A DNA stretch of 64,000 nucleotides from assembly GCA_016700175.1 (NCBI GenBank), contig CP065003.1:1-64000 (forward strand), in the 5' to 3' direction. Both the position numbers and the translations under genes were made by a program. This document shows positions 1-8,184 of this stretch, one piece after another; position 1 is the stretch's first letter; each line of letters opens with the position of its first letter. This DNA comes from Acidobacteriota bacterium (lineage in GTDB: Bacteria > Acidobacteriota > Blastocatellia > Pyrinomonadales > Pyrinomonadaceae). Under the pieces are notes generated by a model. That model was not told the origin of the DNA. It did not search any database and saw only the letters and a program-made list of their open reading frames with translations.

Positions 1-42
1 GTGAAAGATCTCCTCGATCATCTTGAAGCGGTCGGAATCCAT
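1..42 (-). CDS. N-terminal fragment of a probable Ser/Thr protein kinase, cut by the window edge
   Basis: Only the first 14 codons are inside the window, read leftwards from an ATG at 42: MDSDRFKMIEEIFH. This short stretch resembles the usual beginning of acidobacterial Ser/Thr kinases that follow an ECF sigma gene (M-D-x-x-R-x-x-x-I-E-E-x-F/Y-H). It starts 14 bases after the sigma factor stop at 57, so the two are probably cotranscribed. The kinase identity is inferred from the N-terminus and the neighbour; no catalytic motif is visible here. Confidence 0.5.
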   Translation of the reverse strand, partial: MDSDRFKMIEEIFH

Positions 43-56
43 AGGCCGGAAAGTCT

Positions 57-626
57 CTATTCGCGGTACATCTCTCTCAGAAGCCAGCTCTTCGCGAAAC
101 TCCAGTCGCGTTTGACGGTGATGACGGATACCCCGAGGACACGTGCGATCTCTTCAAAGTTCAGGCCGCCGAAGAACTTCATCTCGACTACTCTGCACTT
201 CCTTTCGTCGAGTTCTGCGAGGCGCAACAAAGCGTCGTCCAGATCGACGATCTCACGTGAGCGCTGATGCGAGGTTATGAGGTTCTCCGCCAGGGTGATT
301 CGCTGTGCGTGTCCGCCACGCTTCTCGCTCCGTTTCGAACGGGCGTAATCGACCATGATGTGGCGCATAGCCTGCGCGGCAACGCCGAAGAAGTGTTCGC
401 GGTTCTGCCAGTCCTTTTCCTTTTTCCCGGCGAGTTTCAGATAGGCCTCGTGGATCAGTTCCGTCGTCTGGATCGTACGCCCCTGCTCCCGGCTGCTCAA
501 ATGCCGCCTCGCCATGCGCCGTAGCTCGTCGTACACGACGGGCATCAACTCGTCCATAGCCGCCTTGTCACCGCCGCTCCAGCGTGAAAGCAGAAGTGTT
601 ATCTGATCCGCCCTGCCCTCGATCAT
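57..626 (-). CDS. ECF-type RNA polymerase sigma factor (Sig-70_X6-like)
   Basis: A 189-residue ECF sigma factor that should direct RNA polymerase to a dedicated promoter set. Region 2 lies at about residues 8-95 (DELRRMARRHL, TELIHEAYLKL, the FFGVAAQAMRHIMVDYARS segment) and region 4 at about 125-185, ending in a helix-turn-helix (FEEIARVLGVSVITVKRDW). This layout matches the TIGR02999 family common in Acidobacteriota and Planctomycetes, which usually sits beside a large Ser/Thr kinase; a kinase-like start follows 14 bases downstream. An AAGGG Shine-Dalgarno lies just before the ATG at 626. No anti-sigma gene is visible, so control by the neighbouring kinase is an inference. Confidence 0.9.
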   Translation of the reverse strand: MIEGRADQITLLLSRWSGGDKAAMDELMPVVYDELRRMARRHLSSREQGRTIQTTELIHEAYLKLAGKKEKDWQNREHFFGVAAQAMRHIMVDYARSKRSEKRGGHAQRITLAENLITSHQRSREIVDLDDALLRLAELDERKCRVVEMKFFGGLNFEEIARVLGVSVITVKRDWSFAKSWLLREMYRE

Positions 627-789
627 CTTTCCCTTGTAAGAGTTGTTATTTTTTTTAGTATATCGCAGGTTCCATCTACGGTAACCATCTGAGGATGATA
701 CCTTCTCCGGCGCTTTTCCGTTTAATCAAACAAGAGGGAAGGAGATGACCGGGAACCGGTTGAGAGAAATCAGCAAAGGAGAAAGGAGA

Positions 790-2541
790 ATGAAAACCGC
801 TACCAGGAGCCAGATCATAATCGCGGCATTGTTGCTGACGCTTATACTCGGCCCCCTGCCTTTGACGGTAAGCGCCCAGACGGAAGTGACGGGGTTGAAC
901 GTGACCGAGGTGACGATCGACCAGAACTGGACCTTCGCAGCGAGCCTTGGGACGAAGTTTCTTATCAAGATGACAGGCAGCCCGAAGGAATGGGAATTCA
1001 AGACTATCCAGGGCAACACTATTGGGATCGGGCGGCTCGGGGAATCGTCCCGAACCGCAAAGAAAGTTGTTCTCGGGGGTACCATCGAGATCGAACGCAA
1101 TTCGTACAAGTTCGCGATGATCGACGTGGACCTTTCGCAGAAGACCGCAACACTCTTTTACGACAACAACAGCAGGATCGTAAGCCTTGGAAAGATCGTC
1201 GGTTCGAGCAGTACGCCGGTGAAGGCTCCCGAGGTCATCGTTAGGACCTCTGTCAGGGAGCTGAGCGTCCAGAGGACGTCGGCACCGAATGCGTCGGTGC
1301 CGGCGTCGGTCCGCGACATCCCCGATTTTATCCTTCGAAGCTACACGATCGGCCGATGGGATCTGGTCCGCCGAAACGGAGTGTCCGAGGCCCAGTGCAA
1401 GGAGATGAAGAGGGGCGAAACCACGGTCGAAATCAATTGCCGCGTGTCTCAGCCGGGCGCGGGAACGTTGGAGCTGCCGCTCAGGATCGACGTTCAAAAG
1501 TACCTCATTAGCGTAGGCGACACCGGAGACACTTTCTGGAAGATCCTCGAGGCCCGCGACGATATCAGCAAACCCACACCGAGGGTCTTCTGGGTAAACG
1601 CAGGCTCAAATGAGATCACGTTCGCGGAGGCACAGGCGGCGGCGATCCGGGGCGGATACGTCATCGCCAACGAGGAAGAGCTCAAATGGGCGTGGCAGGA
1701 GCAGGGCCTGAATGCCGGGTACCCGGGATTCCTCGACGACGGCCGTTTGGCGATGCCGCTGCAGAACGACAAGGGACAGTTCAAACGCGGACCTAACATA
1801 GGGATCGCGGGAACGACGACGGGATACTTCGCGATGGCCAAGCATATGGTCGCCCGGACCCAGGCGGCTCCTGCGGAGCCAAAGGTGAAGTTCTATTCGA
1901 GGCCGGGGGGCCTGAGCCTCCCCGAGGCGCAGGCGCTCGCCATTCAGAACGGATGGGTGATCGCCAACGCGGAAGAGCTCACAAGGGCGTGGCAAGAAGA
2001 CGGGCTGAACCAGGTCTCGTTCGGAATGCTCGACGACGGCCGGTTCGCCATTCCGCTGCAGAAAGACAACGAGTACTTCGCTCGCGGGACCAATATCGGT
2101 GTCACGGGCGGAAACCAGGGCTTCTTCTACATTGAAAAGCAGGCTGCGGGAAGGACCCAGCAGGCGCCGCCCGCTCAGGCCGCCAGCAGGGCATATTACA
2201 ACGCTTACGAAGGTTCCGCAGAAATTCCGACCTTCGACCCTTCCGACCTTTCGACCTTTATTAATCACTGCAACGAACGCCAGCGTAACCCGATGATTGA
2301 TGGATGGGATCAACCGGACGAGCGCCAACTTCTGGAGAACGCCGCAACGGCCTACTTTGCTGAAAAGGGTGGAACGTATGAATTGGATCGGTTCAGGGCC
2401 GACCTTGAAGCGGACCCAGCACTGCGATGGAAATTTGCTCCCTTTATGCTCAGGGCATTCTGGGACGCTCTGGCCGCCCGGAAGCCAAATCCTGCGGAAT
2501 TGGCCTACCGTAAGAAGTTCAATGAGTGGGGCCGCCTGTGA
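790..2541 (+). CDS. exported protein with a duplicated ~85-residue domain, function unknown
   Basis: A 583-residue secreted protein. The start at 790 is chosen because AAAGGAGAAAGGAG lies immediately upstream and the product then begins with a clean signal peptide (MKTATRSQIIIAALLL to SAQ, about 30 residues); an earlier in-frame ATG at 745 would bury it. Two copies of an unrecognised domain occupy roughly residues 263-355 and 365-450, sharing AEAQA-x-AI-x-x-G-x-VIAN-x-EEL, a W-x-x-x-GLN segment, DDGR-x-A-x-PLQ and a GxNIG turn. The C-terminal ~110 residues are helical and charged. The next gene starts 4 bases after the stop, so the two are probably one operon. I cannot assign a function; an envelope or extracellular role is likely. 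Confidence 0.8.
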   Translation: MKTATRSQIIIAALLLTLILGPLPLTVSAQTEVTGLNVTEVTIDQNWTFAASLGTKFLIKMTGSPKEWEFKTIQGNTIGIGRLGESSRTAKKVVLGGTIEIERNSYKFAMIDVDLSQKTATLFYDNNSRIVSLGKIVGSSSTPVKAPEVIVRTSVRELSVQRTSAPNASVPASVRDIPDFILRSYTIGRWDLVRRNGVSEAQCKEMKRGETTVEINCRVSQPGAGTLELPLRIDVQKYLISVGDTGDTFWKILEARDDISKPTPRVFWVNAGSNEITFAEAQAAAIRGGYVIANEEELKWAWQEQGLNAGYPGFLDDGRLAMPLQNDKGQFKRGPNIGIAGTTTGYFAMAKHMVARTQAAPAEPKVKFYSRPGGLSLPEAQALAIQNGWVIANAEELTRAWQEDGLNQVSFGMLDDGRFAIPLQKDNEYFARGTNIGVTGGNQGFFYIEKQAAGRTQQAPPAQAASRAYYNAYEGSAEIPTFDPSDLSTFINHCNERQRNPMIDGWDQPDERQLLENAATAYFAEKGGTYELDRFRADLEADPALRWKFAPFMLRAFWDALAARKPNPAELAYRKKFNEWGRL

Positions 2542-2545
2542 CGAT

Positions 2546-3837
2546 ATGAAGATCGCCAATTTGACACTCCGGATGTGGAGGAGGCACATTCGGGAAACCG
2601 ATCCGGGGTCCTATGACAACAGGCTGATGGGGAATACACCTGCTTATCCAAGTCCGTTCAGCGTTCTTCTGGATGTCCGGACCGGCCGGGGAACTATCGA
2701 GGGTTTTCTCCCTTTGGAGAATCCGAACTTTATCAGCGATCGGGGAAGGGATGCGATGGCCCTGCTGCTCCAGCCTATGGCTTACAGCAACCTGCCCGAG
2801 GCCGGCCCGACGACCCGGGAGCTGGGGAAGGAAATGAATCAAGCCGCGCTGCATGCGGGGATATCGATCGGCGGAGTAGGCGTTGTTTCGTCGATGGCCG
2901 GTTCTAACATAATCGCCCATGCGATCAAAGAAGCAACCTTCACGGCTAATGCGAACGCCGAAATCAAGGCGGCCTTCCTGAACGAAATTGCGGAGGAAAG
3001 GCGAAACTCCTTGCAAAATCTGGCGAAAAGGTCGCACAAACAGCCGCAAAGGAGGTTGGAGAAGAGGCCGCAGAAAAGTGTCAGCCGAGGTGGGCAAGAA
3101 GCTTGGAGAAAAGCTGCTTGGGAAATCCACAACGCTCTTTACCAAAGCTGTTGTGGGTTTCGCGGTGATCGGAGTTCTGGCCACTGCCGGTGAGATCCTG
3201 GGACGAACCGTCGCCGATGTGGTTAAGACAGACAATTACGATCGGGAGCTGCGAAAAAGCGGCCAGCACGGTCGACCGTGACTATTCGGTCGACAGGTAC
3301 CTGGGCCCAAACTCGAAGGAAGGGGACAGGGCGGCGATCTTCTTCAAGTTGATGAAGAGGACGATCTCTGACCCGGCCGATCGTGGGCTCCTGACGCTGG
3401 CTCTGCCGGATCTGACTCCTGAGGTGCGGATCCGGAACGAATGGTACAAGGACCGCTTTATCAACAACACACCCACCGGAAACGGAACCGAGCTGAAGCC
3501 GTCCGTAACGGCGATTCAGCCGAACTGGGCGAGCGCCCGCTGGAAAATAGGGCCGGCCGAAGACGGCTGGGTGCGGATCCGGAGCGCCTGGTATCCCGAC
3601 CGTTATCTGAATGTAAAGCCGACCGGGAACGGGACGGAACTGGTCCCGGTGCTCAGCACGATCGAGCCGAACTGGGCCAGTGCGAAGTGGAAACTGGAGC
3701 CGGCCCCCGGCGGCCTGGTGCGGATCCGGAACAGCTGGTATCCGGACAGGTATCTGTACTATGACGCTCCGAACAACAGGCTGGCGTTTGGCCCTATACA
3801 GCCGAACTGGGCAAGTGCTTTGTGGAAGATCGAATAG
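2546..3837 (+). pseudogene. membrane protein with C-terminal beta-trefoil-like repeats, broken by three apparent frameshifts
   Basis: Coding character jumps frame three times and reads as one protein if the frames are joined. Frame 2 runs from ATG 2546 (MKIANLTLRMWRR) to about 2998, frame 1 from there to about 3076 (GKAKLLAKSGEKVAQ), frame 3 to about 3257 with a transmembrane segment (FTKAVVGFAVIGVLATAGEI), then frame 1 to the stop at 3837. Each switch lies at an A-run: GGAAAGG, GAAAAG, GAAAAAG. The last part carries three ~45-residue repeats (VRIR-N/S-x-WY-x-D-R-Y/F, then NWASA-x-WK) like the three lobes of a ricin-type beta-trefoil. The exported neighbour ends 4 bases upstream. It is either a true pseudogene or a gene hit by homopolymer indels in the assembly; function unknown. 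Confidence 0.55.
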
Positions 3838-4033
3838 TACGTGACAATTGCAGTGGACACTCAGGCCGTCCGGGACCCTTGATCCCCGGGCGGCCTACTT
3901 TCTTTCCGGTGCAGGTTCGACTCCAACGGAGCCGGGTTCGATTCCGCCCCGCCTTTCTACGGACATTTGGCTGCTATGGAGCTCGGATCGTCTTCGCTTC
4001 GCTCAATGCACGCGGGACGCGTGCGTTCCGTTT

Positions 4034-4056
4034 GCCCGTCGCTCGCGCTCCGGGTA
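4034..4056 (-). repeat. 23-bp dispersed repeat, copy 1 (TACCCGGAGCGCGAGCGACG type)
   Basis: The reverse complement reads TACCCGGAGCGCGAGC followed by GACGGGC. The same 23-mer recurs at 11466-11488, 16663-16685 and 16692-16714, always between genes. It can fold through CCCG/CGGG. The rest of 3838-4246 holds no convincing gene. Confidence 0.75.
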
Positions 4057-4246
4057 CCGATTTCGAAACCGGTTTGTTGGGTTGATCGAATACCGCTAGT
4101 ATAGGACGAGTATCTGACGAGTCATCAGGGCCCGACGGCGGCGAGCATCTGAGTAGCGCCGACCTGCGGAGCTTGTCAGGCAATCATTCATAGAGCCGCC
4201 GGCTGTCATTGCAGCCTTATATTTCAAACAAGGAAGGGGTGAAATA

Positions 4247-4800
4247 ATGGAAAATATTATAAAGATTCTGGGTATCGCCGGGAGCATAAGGGAAGGATCG
4301 TTTAACCGGTTTGCGCTCCGCGCCGCGGGGAACTTCTGCCGGACGGCGCGGAACTTGAGATCTTCGACATAAAGGATATACCGATCTTCGATCAGGACGA
4401 CGTAGAAGACATGCCGCCGATCGTCGTCGAGATGAAACGGAAGGTCAGGGAGGCGGACGCCCTTTTATTCTCCACTCCCGAGTACAATTATTCGGTGCCG
4501 GGCGTGCTCAAGAACGCGATCGACTGGGGATCGAGACCCTACGGCGACAACTCCTGGGATGGAAAACCGACAGCGATAATGGGGGCCTCGACCGGCATTC
4601 TGGGCACGGCGAGGGCTCAGTACCACCTGCGCCAGGTGTTCGTCGCGCTGAACATGCACGTCCTGAACAGGCCGGAGGTGATGATCGCGAAGGCCGCGGA
4701 ACGGTTCGACGAAGAAGGGAACCTGACGGACGAACAAACGAGGGAATTCGTGAAGAGCCTCATGACCGCACTTGTGAAGTGGACTCGAAGGTTGAGTTAG
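4247..4800 (+). pseudogene. NADPH-dependent FMN reductase family protein, frameshifted
   Basis: Flavodoxin-like quinone/FMN reductase (about 184 residues if intact), a soluble NAD(P)H oxidoreductase. From ATG 4247, preceded by AAGGAAGGGG, the N-terminus reads MENIIKILGIAGSIREGSFN, the phosphate-binding loop of the family. The frame breaks in the GGGG run at 4327-4330; one missing G restores ELLPDGAELEIFDIKDIP and the rest of the domain, including STPEYNYSVPGVLKNAIDW, to the stop at 4800. The downstream part alone is open from 4411. Family identity is secure. Whether the break is real or a homopolymer error is not, since other genes nearby show the same kind of lesion. Confidence 0.8.
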
Positions 4801-4898
4801 GACGGCCGGCTTCGAAGACCCGTGACAACAACGGTGCTGAAAGGGCTCTCATCGCCTGATCTCGCTTCACGCTATCTGGCTTCCGGAAACCTATAGAT

Positions 4899-5040
4899 CA
4901 GTTGCCCCCCGCTTCAGCGGGGGGGGGATGGTTTCGGAACGGATATCTGGGGCTTTAGCCCCAACAACCGCCGGCTGAAGCCGGCCGCCTATTTAAGATG
5001 CCTCGTGTTCCCCCCGCTGAAGCGGGGGGGGGGGCAACCG
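4899..5040. repeat. multi-hairpin inverted-repeat element, copy A
   Basis: Begins CAGTTGCCCCCCGCTTCAGC and ends with the inverted counterpart. Each end is itself a hairpin (G/C run, GCTTCAGC core). Inside are a GGGGCTTTAGCCCC hairpin and a GCCGGCTGAAGCCGGC hairpin. Copy B at 7901-8036 has the same architecture with perfect ends. No coding capacity. The rest of 4801-5086 holds nothing else recognisable. Confidence 0.85.
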
Positions 5041-5085
5041 ACAGCTTCGAAATTCCTGCAGGTTGGGTTCCTCGTTCCTTGACGA

Positions 5086-5114
5086 CAAAAGGGACTGCCC
5101 TTTCGGACAGCCCC
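5086..5114 (-). terminator. rho-independent terminator of katG
   Basis: On the minus strand GGGGCTGTCC and GGGCAGTCCC form a 10-bp stem (two G-T pairs) around a GAAA tetraloop, followed by TTTTG. It lies 35 bases after the katG stop, as expected for an intrinsic terminator. Confidence 0.75.
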
Positions 5115-5148
5115 CTTCCTCCCCCGGCTCGTTCTTGAAAAAGACCGA

Positions 5149-7362
5149 TCAGTCGAGATCAAAGCGGTCAAGGTTCATCACCTTGTCCCAGGCCTTCACG
5201 AAGTCGTTGACGAACTTCTCTTCGCCGTCGTCAGCTCCGTAGACCTCGGAGATCGCCCTCAACTGCGAGTTCGATCCGAATACAAGATCTACGCGCGACG
5301 CGGTCCACTTCAGATCTCCCGACTTCCTGTCTTTGCCCTCAAACAGGGTCTCGTGAGAGTCCGCTACCGGTTCCCACTTTGTGTTCATATCAAGCAAATT
5401 GACAAAGTAGTCATTCGTAAGCGCCCCCGGCCTGTCCGTGAAAACGCCGTTCTTCGAACCGCCGTGGTTAGCGCCCATCGCGCGCATTCCGCCGACCAGG
5501 ACAGTCATCTCCGGTGCCGTAAGCGTAAGGAGATTCGCCTTGTCGAGCAGAAGTTCTTCGGCCGGCCTGTCGAAACCGTTTCCTTCGTAGTTCCGGAATC
5601 CGTCCGCTTTCGGCTCAAGGTAGCTGAACGACTCAACGTCAGTCATCTCTTCCGAAGCGTCCATTCTTCCGGGAGCAAACGGCACCGTTATGTCGTGGCC
5701 GGCCTTTTTCGCGGCCGCCTCGACCCCTGCGCATCCGCCGAGAACGATCAGGTCCGCAAGCGAGACCTTTTTGTTTCCGGACTGAGCAGCGTTGAACTCA
5801 TCTCTGATCCCTTCAAGGGTGGAAAGCGTGTTCGAGAGCGTCATAGGCTCGTTGACTTCCCAGAACTTCTGGGGTGCGAGTCGTATGCGTGCGCCGTTCG
5901 CGCCTCCGCGCTTGTCGCTGTCTCGATAGGTCACCGCAGCGCCCCAGGCGGTCTTAACGAGATCCTGGATCGAAACACCCGATTCAAGGATCTTTGCCTT
6001 CAGCTCCGCTACGTCGTTCTCGTCGATCAGTTCGTGATCGACATCCGGAATCGGATCCTGCCAGTCGAAGATCTCATCCGGCACTAGCGAGCCCAAGTAG
6101 CGCGAAACAGGACCCATATCACGATGGACCAACTTGTACCACGCCTTCGCGAAGGCATCAGCAAGCTGGTCAGGATTCTGATGAAAGCGTTCGGAGATCT
6201 TCCTGTACTCCGGGTCCATGATCATCGAAAGATCGGTGGTTGCCATCATCGGCAGGACCTTCTTGTTGGGATCTTCGGCGTCAGGAACGACCCTCGCCGC
6301 TTCTTCGTCTTTCGGCTTCCACTGGTATGCACCTGCAGGGCTCTTTGTGAGCTCCCACTCGTAGCCGAAAAGATTGTCGAAGTAACCGTTGTCCCACTTG
6401 GTCGGCTCGTTCGTCCAGGCACCCTCGAGGCCGCTTGTTATCGTGCTTGAGCCCATCCCGGACCCGAACTTGTTCTTCCATCCGAAGCCCATCTCTGCAA
6501 TGCCGGCCGCTTCCGGTTCACGCTCCAGATTCTCTTCCAAGCCAGCACCGTGGCACTTTCCGAAGGTATGTCCGCCTGCGATGAGCGCGACGGTCTCTTC
6601 GTCGTTCATCGCCATACGCTTGAACGTTTCGCGGATGTCCTTCGCGGCCGCTACCGGGTCGGGTTTACCGTTCGGGCCTTGCGGGTTGACGTAGATCAAG
6701 CCCATCTGAACCGCGCCGAGCGGGTTCGCGAGGTCGCGGTCACCGCTGTACCTTTCGTCGCCGAGCCACTCGGTCTCGGGCCCCCAGTAGACATCGCCTT
6801 CCGGCTCCCATATGTCCTCGCGTCCGCCTCCGAAGCCAAGCGTCTTGAATCCCATCGACTCAAGTGCGGCATTGCCGGCAAGGATGAATAGGTCTGCCCA
6901 GGAAAGTTTACGTCCGTATTTTTGCTTGACCGGCCAAAGAAGCCGGCGCGCTTTATCGAGGTTTGCGTTGTCCGGCCAGCTGTTCAAGGGGGCGAATCGC
7001 TGGTTGCCGGTTCCGCCGCCACCGCGTCCGTCGGTAACACGATAGGTTCCGGCTGCGTGCCAGGCCATGCGGATCATAAGGGGCCCGTAATGGCCCCAGT
7101 CTGCTGGCCACCAGTCCTTGGAGTCGGTCATCAGCGCCTTCAACTCTTCCATCACCGTGTTCAGGTCGAGCGTCAGGAATTCTTTCTTGTAGTCGAAATC
7201 CGGATCCATCGGATCGGGCTTCGCAGAATGCAAATGGAGGATGTTGAGGTTCAGTTGATTCGGCCACCAGTCCGCGTTTGACCACGCGCCTGCCGCCGTA
7301 TGTCTCTTTGACGGGCCCATCACAGGGCACCCGTTTCCGTTTCCATTAGTCGAGTCGGTCAT
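5149..7362 (-). CDS. katG: catalase-peroxidase KatG
   Basis: Bifunctional haem catalase-peroxidase that removes hydrogen peroxide in the cytoplasm; 737 residues, normal for the family. Distal haem side is R98, W101, H102 (MIRMAWHAAGTYR); proximal His is H265 (AGGHTFGKCHG). W101, Y224 (YVNPQGPNGKPDP) and M250 (RMAMNDEET) are placed to form the Met-Tyr-Trp crosslink needed for catalase activity. Both the active N-terminal and degenerate C-terminal peroxidase domains are present. AAGGAG precedes the ATG. Upstream sit a good promoter and a 17-bp palindrome of the Fur/PerR type; downstream a terminator, so it is probably a single-gene peroxide-inducible unit. Confidence 0.98.
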   Translation of the reverse strand: MTDSTNGNGNGCPVMGPSKRHTAAGAWSNADWWPNQLNLNILHLHSAKPDPMDPDFDYKKEFLTLDLNTVMEELKALMTDSKDWWPADWGHYGPLMIRMAWHAAGTYRVTDGRGGGGTGNQRFAPLNSWPDNANLDKARRLLWPVKQKYGRKLSWADLFILAGNAALESMGFKTLGFGGGREDIWEPEGDVYWGPETEWLGDERYSGDRDLANPLGAVQMGLIYVNPQGPNGKPDPVAAAKDIRETFKRMAMNDEETVALIAGGHTFGKCHGAGLEENLEREPEAAGIAEMGFGWKNKFGSGMGSSTITSGLEGAWTNEPTKWDNGYFDNLFGYEWELTKSPAGAYQWKPKDEEAARVVPDAEDPNKKVLPMMATTDLSMIMDPEYRKISERFHQNPDQLADAFAKAWYKLVHRDMGPVSRYLGSLVPDEIFDWQDPIPDVDHELIDENDVAELKAKILESGVSIQDLVKTAWGAAVTYRDSDKRGGANGARIRLAPQKFWEVNEPMTLSNTLSTLEGIRDEFNAAQSGNKKVSLADLIVLGGCAGVEAAAKKAGHDITVPFAPGRMDASEEMTDVESFSYLEPKADGFRNYEGNGFDRPAEELLLDKANLLTLTAPEMTVLVGGMRAMGANHGGSKNGVFTDRPGALTNDYFVNLLDMNTKWEPVADSHETLFEGKDRKSGDLKWTASRVDLVFGSNSQLRAISEVYGADDGEEKFVNDFVKAWDKVMNLDRFDLD

Positions 7363-7380
7363 GTTCGCTCCTTGTTTAGT

Positions 7381-7397
7381 ATTAGAATAATTCTAAT
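7381..7397. promoter_or_regulatory. 17-bp palindrome, candidate PerR/Fur-family operator of katG
   Basis: ATTAGAAT-A-ATTCTAAT is a perfect 8-1-8 inverted repeat. It sits just downstream of the katG -10 and over the expected transcription start. Its core TTAGAATAATTCTAA keeps the 7-1-7 layout of PerR boxes (TTATAATNATTATAA) with two compensated changes. Binding of PerR or Fur is inferred. Confidence 0.6.
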
Positions 7398-7425
7398 TTA
7401 TATCACTACGTCTTCGGGGATTCAA
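7397..7425 (-). promoter_or_regulatory. katG promoter (-35 TTGAAT, 17 bp, -10 TATAAA)
   Basis: On the minus strand TTGAAT (7425-7420) is followed by 17 bases and TATAAA (7402-7397), close to the sigma-70 consensus. Transcription would begin near 7390, giving a leader of about 28 bases with the Shine-Dalgarno. Confidence 0.6.
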
Positions 7426-7427
7426 TT

Positions 7428-7565
7428 CGGGAGACGGGAGACGGGAGACGGGAGACAGGAGACGGGAGACGGGAGACGGGAGACGGGAGACGGGAGACGG
7501 GAGACGGGAGACGGGAGACGGGAGACGGGAGACAGGAGACAGGAGACGGGAGATAGGAGACTCTC
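7428..7565 (+). repeat. heptanucleotide tandem array (GGAGACR units)
   Basis: About 19 units of a 7-base motif (GGAGACG/GGAGACA) in tandem between the katG promoter and a hairpin repeat. Reading frames through it code only for repetitive low-complexity peptides, so no gene is called. Confidence 0.9.
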
Positions 7566-7800
7566 CCGCCCCGAAGGGGCGACGGAAGTTAGCCCCGGGC
7601 AAGCCGAAGGCGCAGCCCGGGGTAAGAGACCGCCGACGACCGGCACGCCGGAGGCGTACCGCGTGAGACAGGAGACGGGAACCGGGAGATAGGAGGCTCT
7701 CCCGCCCCGAAGGGGCGACGGAAGTTAGCCCCGGGCAAGCCGAAGGCGCAGCCCGGGGTAAGAGGCCGCCGCCGATCCGCACGCCGGAGGTGTGCCGCGT
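7566..7800 (+). repeat. two direct copies of a ~95-bp hairpin-rich repeat (CCCCGAAGGGGCGACGG type)
   Basis: Copies at about 7569-7665 and 7703-7800. Each holds three short palindromes: CCCCGAAGGGG, the CCCCGGGC...GCCCGGGG pair around AAGCCGAAGGCGCA, and GCACGCCGGAGGCGTGC. The same unit recurs at 11653-11750 and 14775-14872, usually next to a GGAGACR array. Confidence 0.85.
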
Positions 7801-7830
7801 GAGACAGGAGACCGCGTAGCGATCATAAAG

Positions 7831-8108
7831 GGGGCTGTCTCAAAACGCTCTTCTTTTTTCAAGGCTCGAGAAATTCACCTGGCGGGTTATGAGAAGCTAT
7901 CAGTTGCCCCCCGCTTCAGCGGGGGGTGCGGCTGCGGCACGGTGTATTAGGGGCTTTAGCCCCGAGATAGCCGGCTGAAGCCGGCGAAATTATCTATTGG
8001 CCCTTTCGGTCCCCCCGCTGAAGCGGGGGGCAACTGATGGTCATTTCCGACGATAGACGACTCAGATAAGACCGAAGAAATCCCTAAGAGTACTTTTGAG
8101 ACAGCCCC
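7831..8108. mobile_element. MITE-like element with 15-bp perfect terminal inverted repeats
   Basis: GGGGCTGTCTCAAAA at 7831-7845 is matched by its exact reverse complement at 8094-8108. The 278-bp interior has no gene but contains the complete multi-hairpin element copy B. No clear target-site duplication is seen. A non-autonomous element mobilised in trans by a transposase elsewhere is the simplest reading. Confidence 0.65.
7901..8036. repeat. multi-hairpin inverted-repeat element, copy B (nested)
   Basis: A 136-bp element with perfect 26-bp terminal inverted repeats beginning CAGTTGCCCCCCGCTTCAGC. Each end folds by itself into a 9-bp stem. Internal GGGGCTTTAGCCCC and GCCGGCTGAAGCCGGC hairpins match copy A at 4899-5040; the spacers differ. 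Confidence 0.85.
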
Positions 8109-8184
8109 GGCGGCACTTGATGCTGCTCGTCTTGTATGAAAAAGTGTCTCGAATCGAAAGCCTATCATCAGGAGAAGAACGTCC

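Noticed and set aside
745..789. ATG 745 as start of the first exported protein
   Set aside because: It would place 15 charged residues before the signal peptide; ATG 790 has an excellent Shine-Dalgarno.
3915..3965. Two tRNA-like T-loop sequences (GGTTCGACTCC and GGTTCGATTCC)
   Set aside because: The flanking five bases do not pair into T-stems and no acceptor, D- or anticodon arm is present.
7428..7565. CRISPR array
   Set aside because: The period is 7 bases with no spacers; the same holds for the arrays at 10554, 11493 and 26556.
7372..7782. Open frames through the heptamer arrays and hairpin repeats near katG
   Set aside because: They encode only repeated RRETGDG/SRLPSPV-like peptides; the same false frames appear at each array, also at 10528-10853 and 11194-11815.
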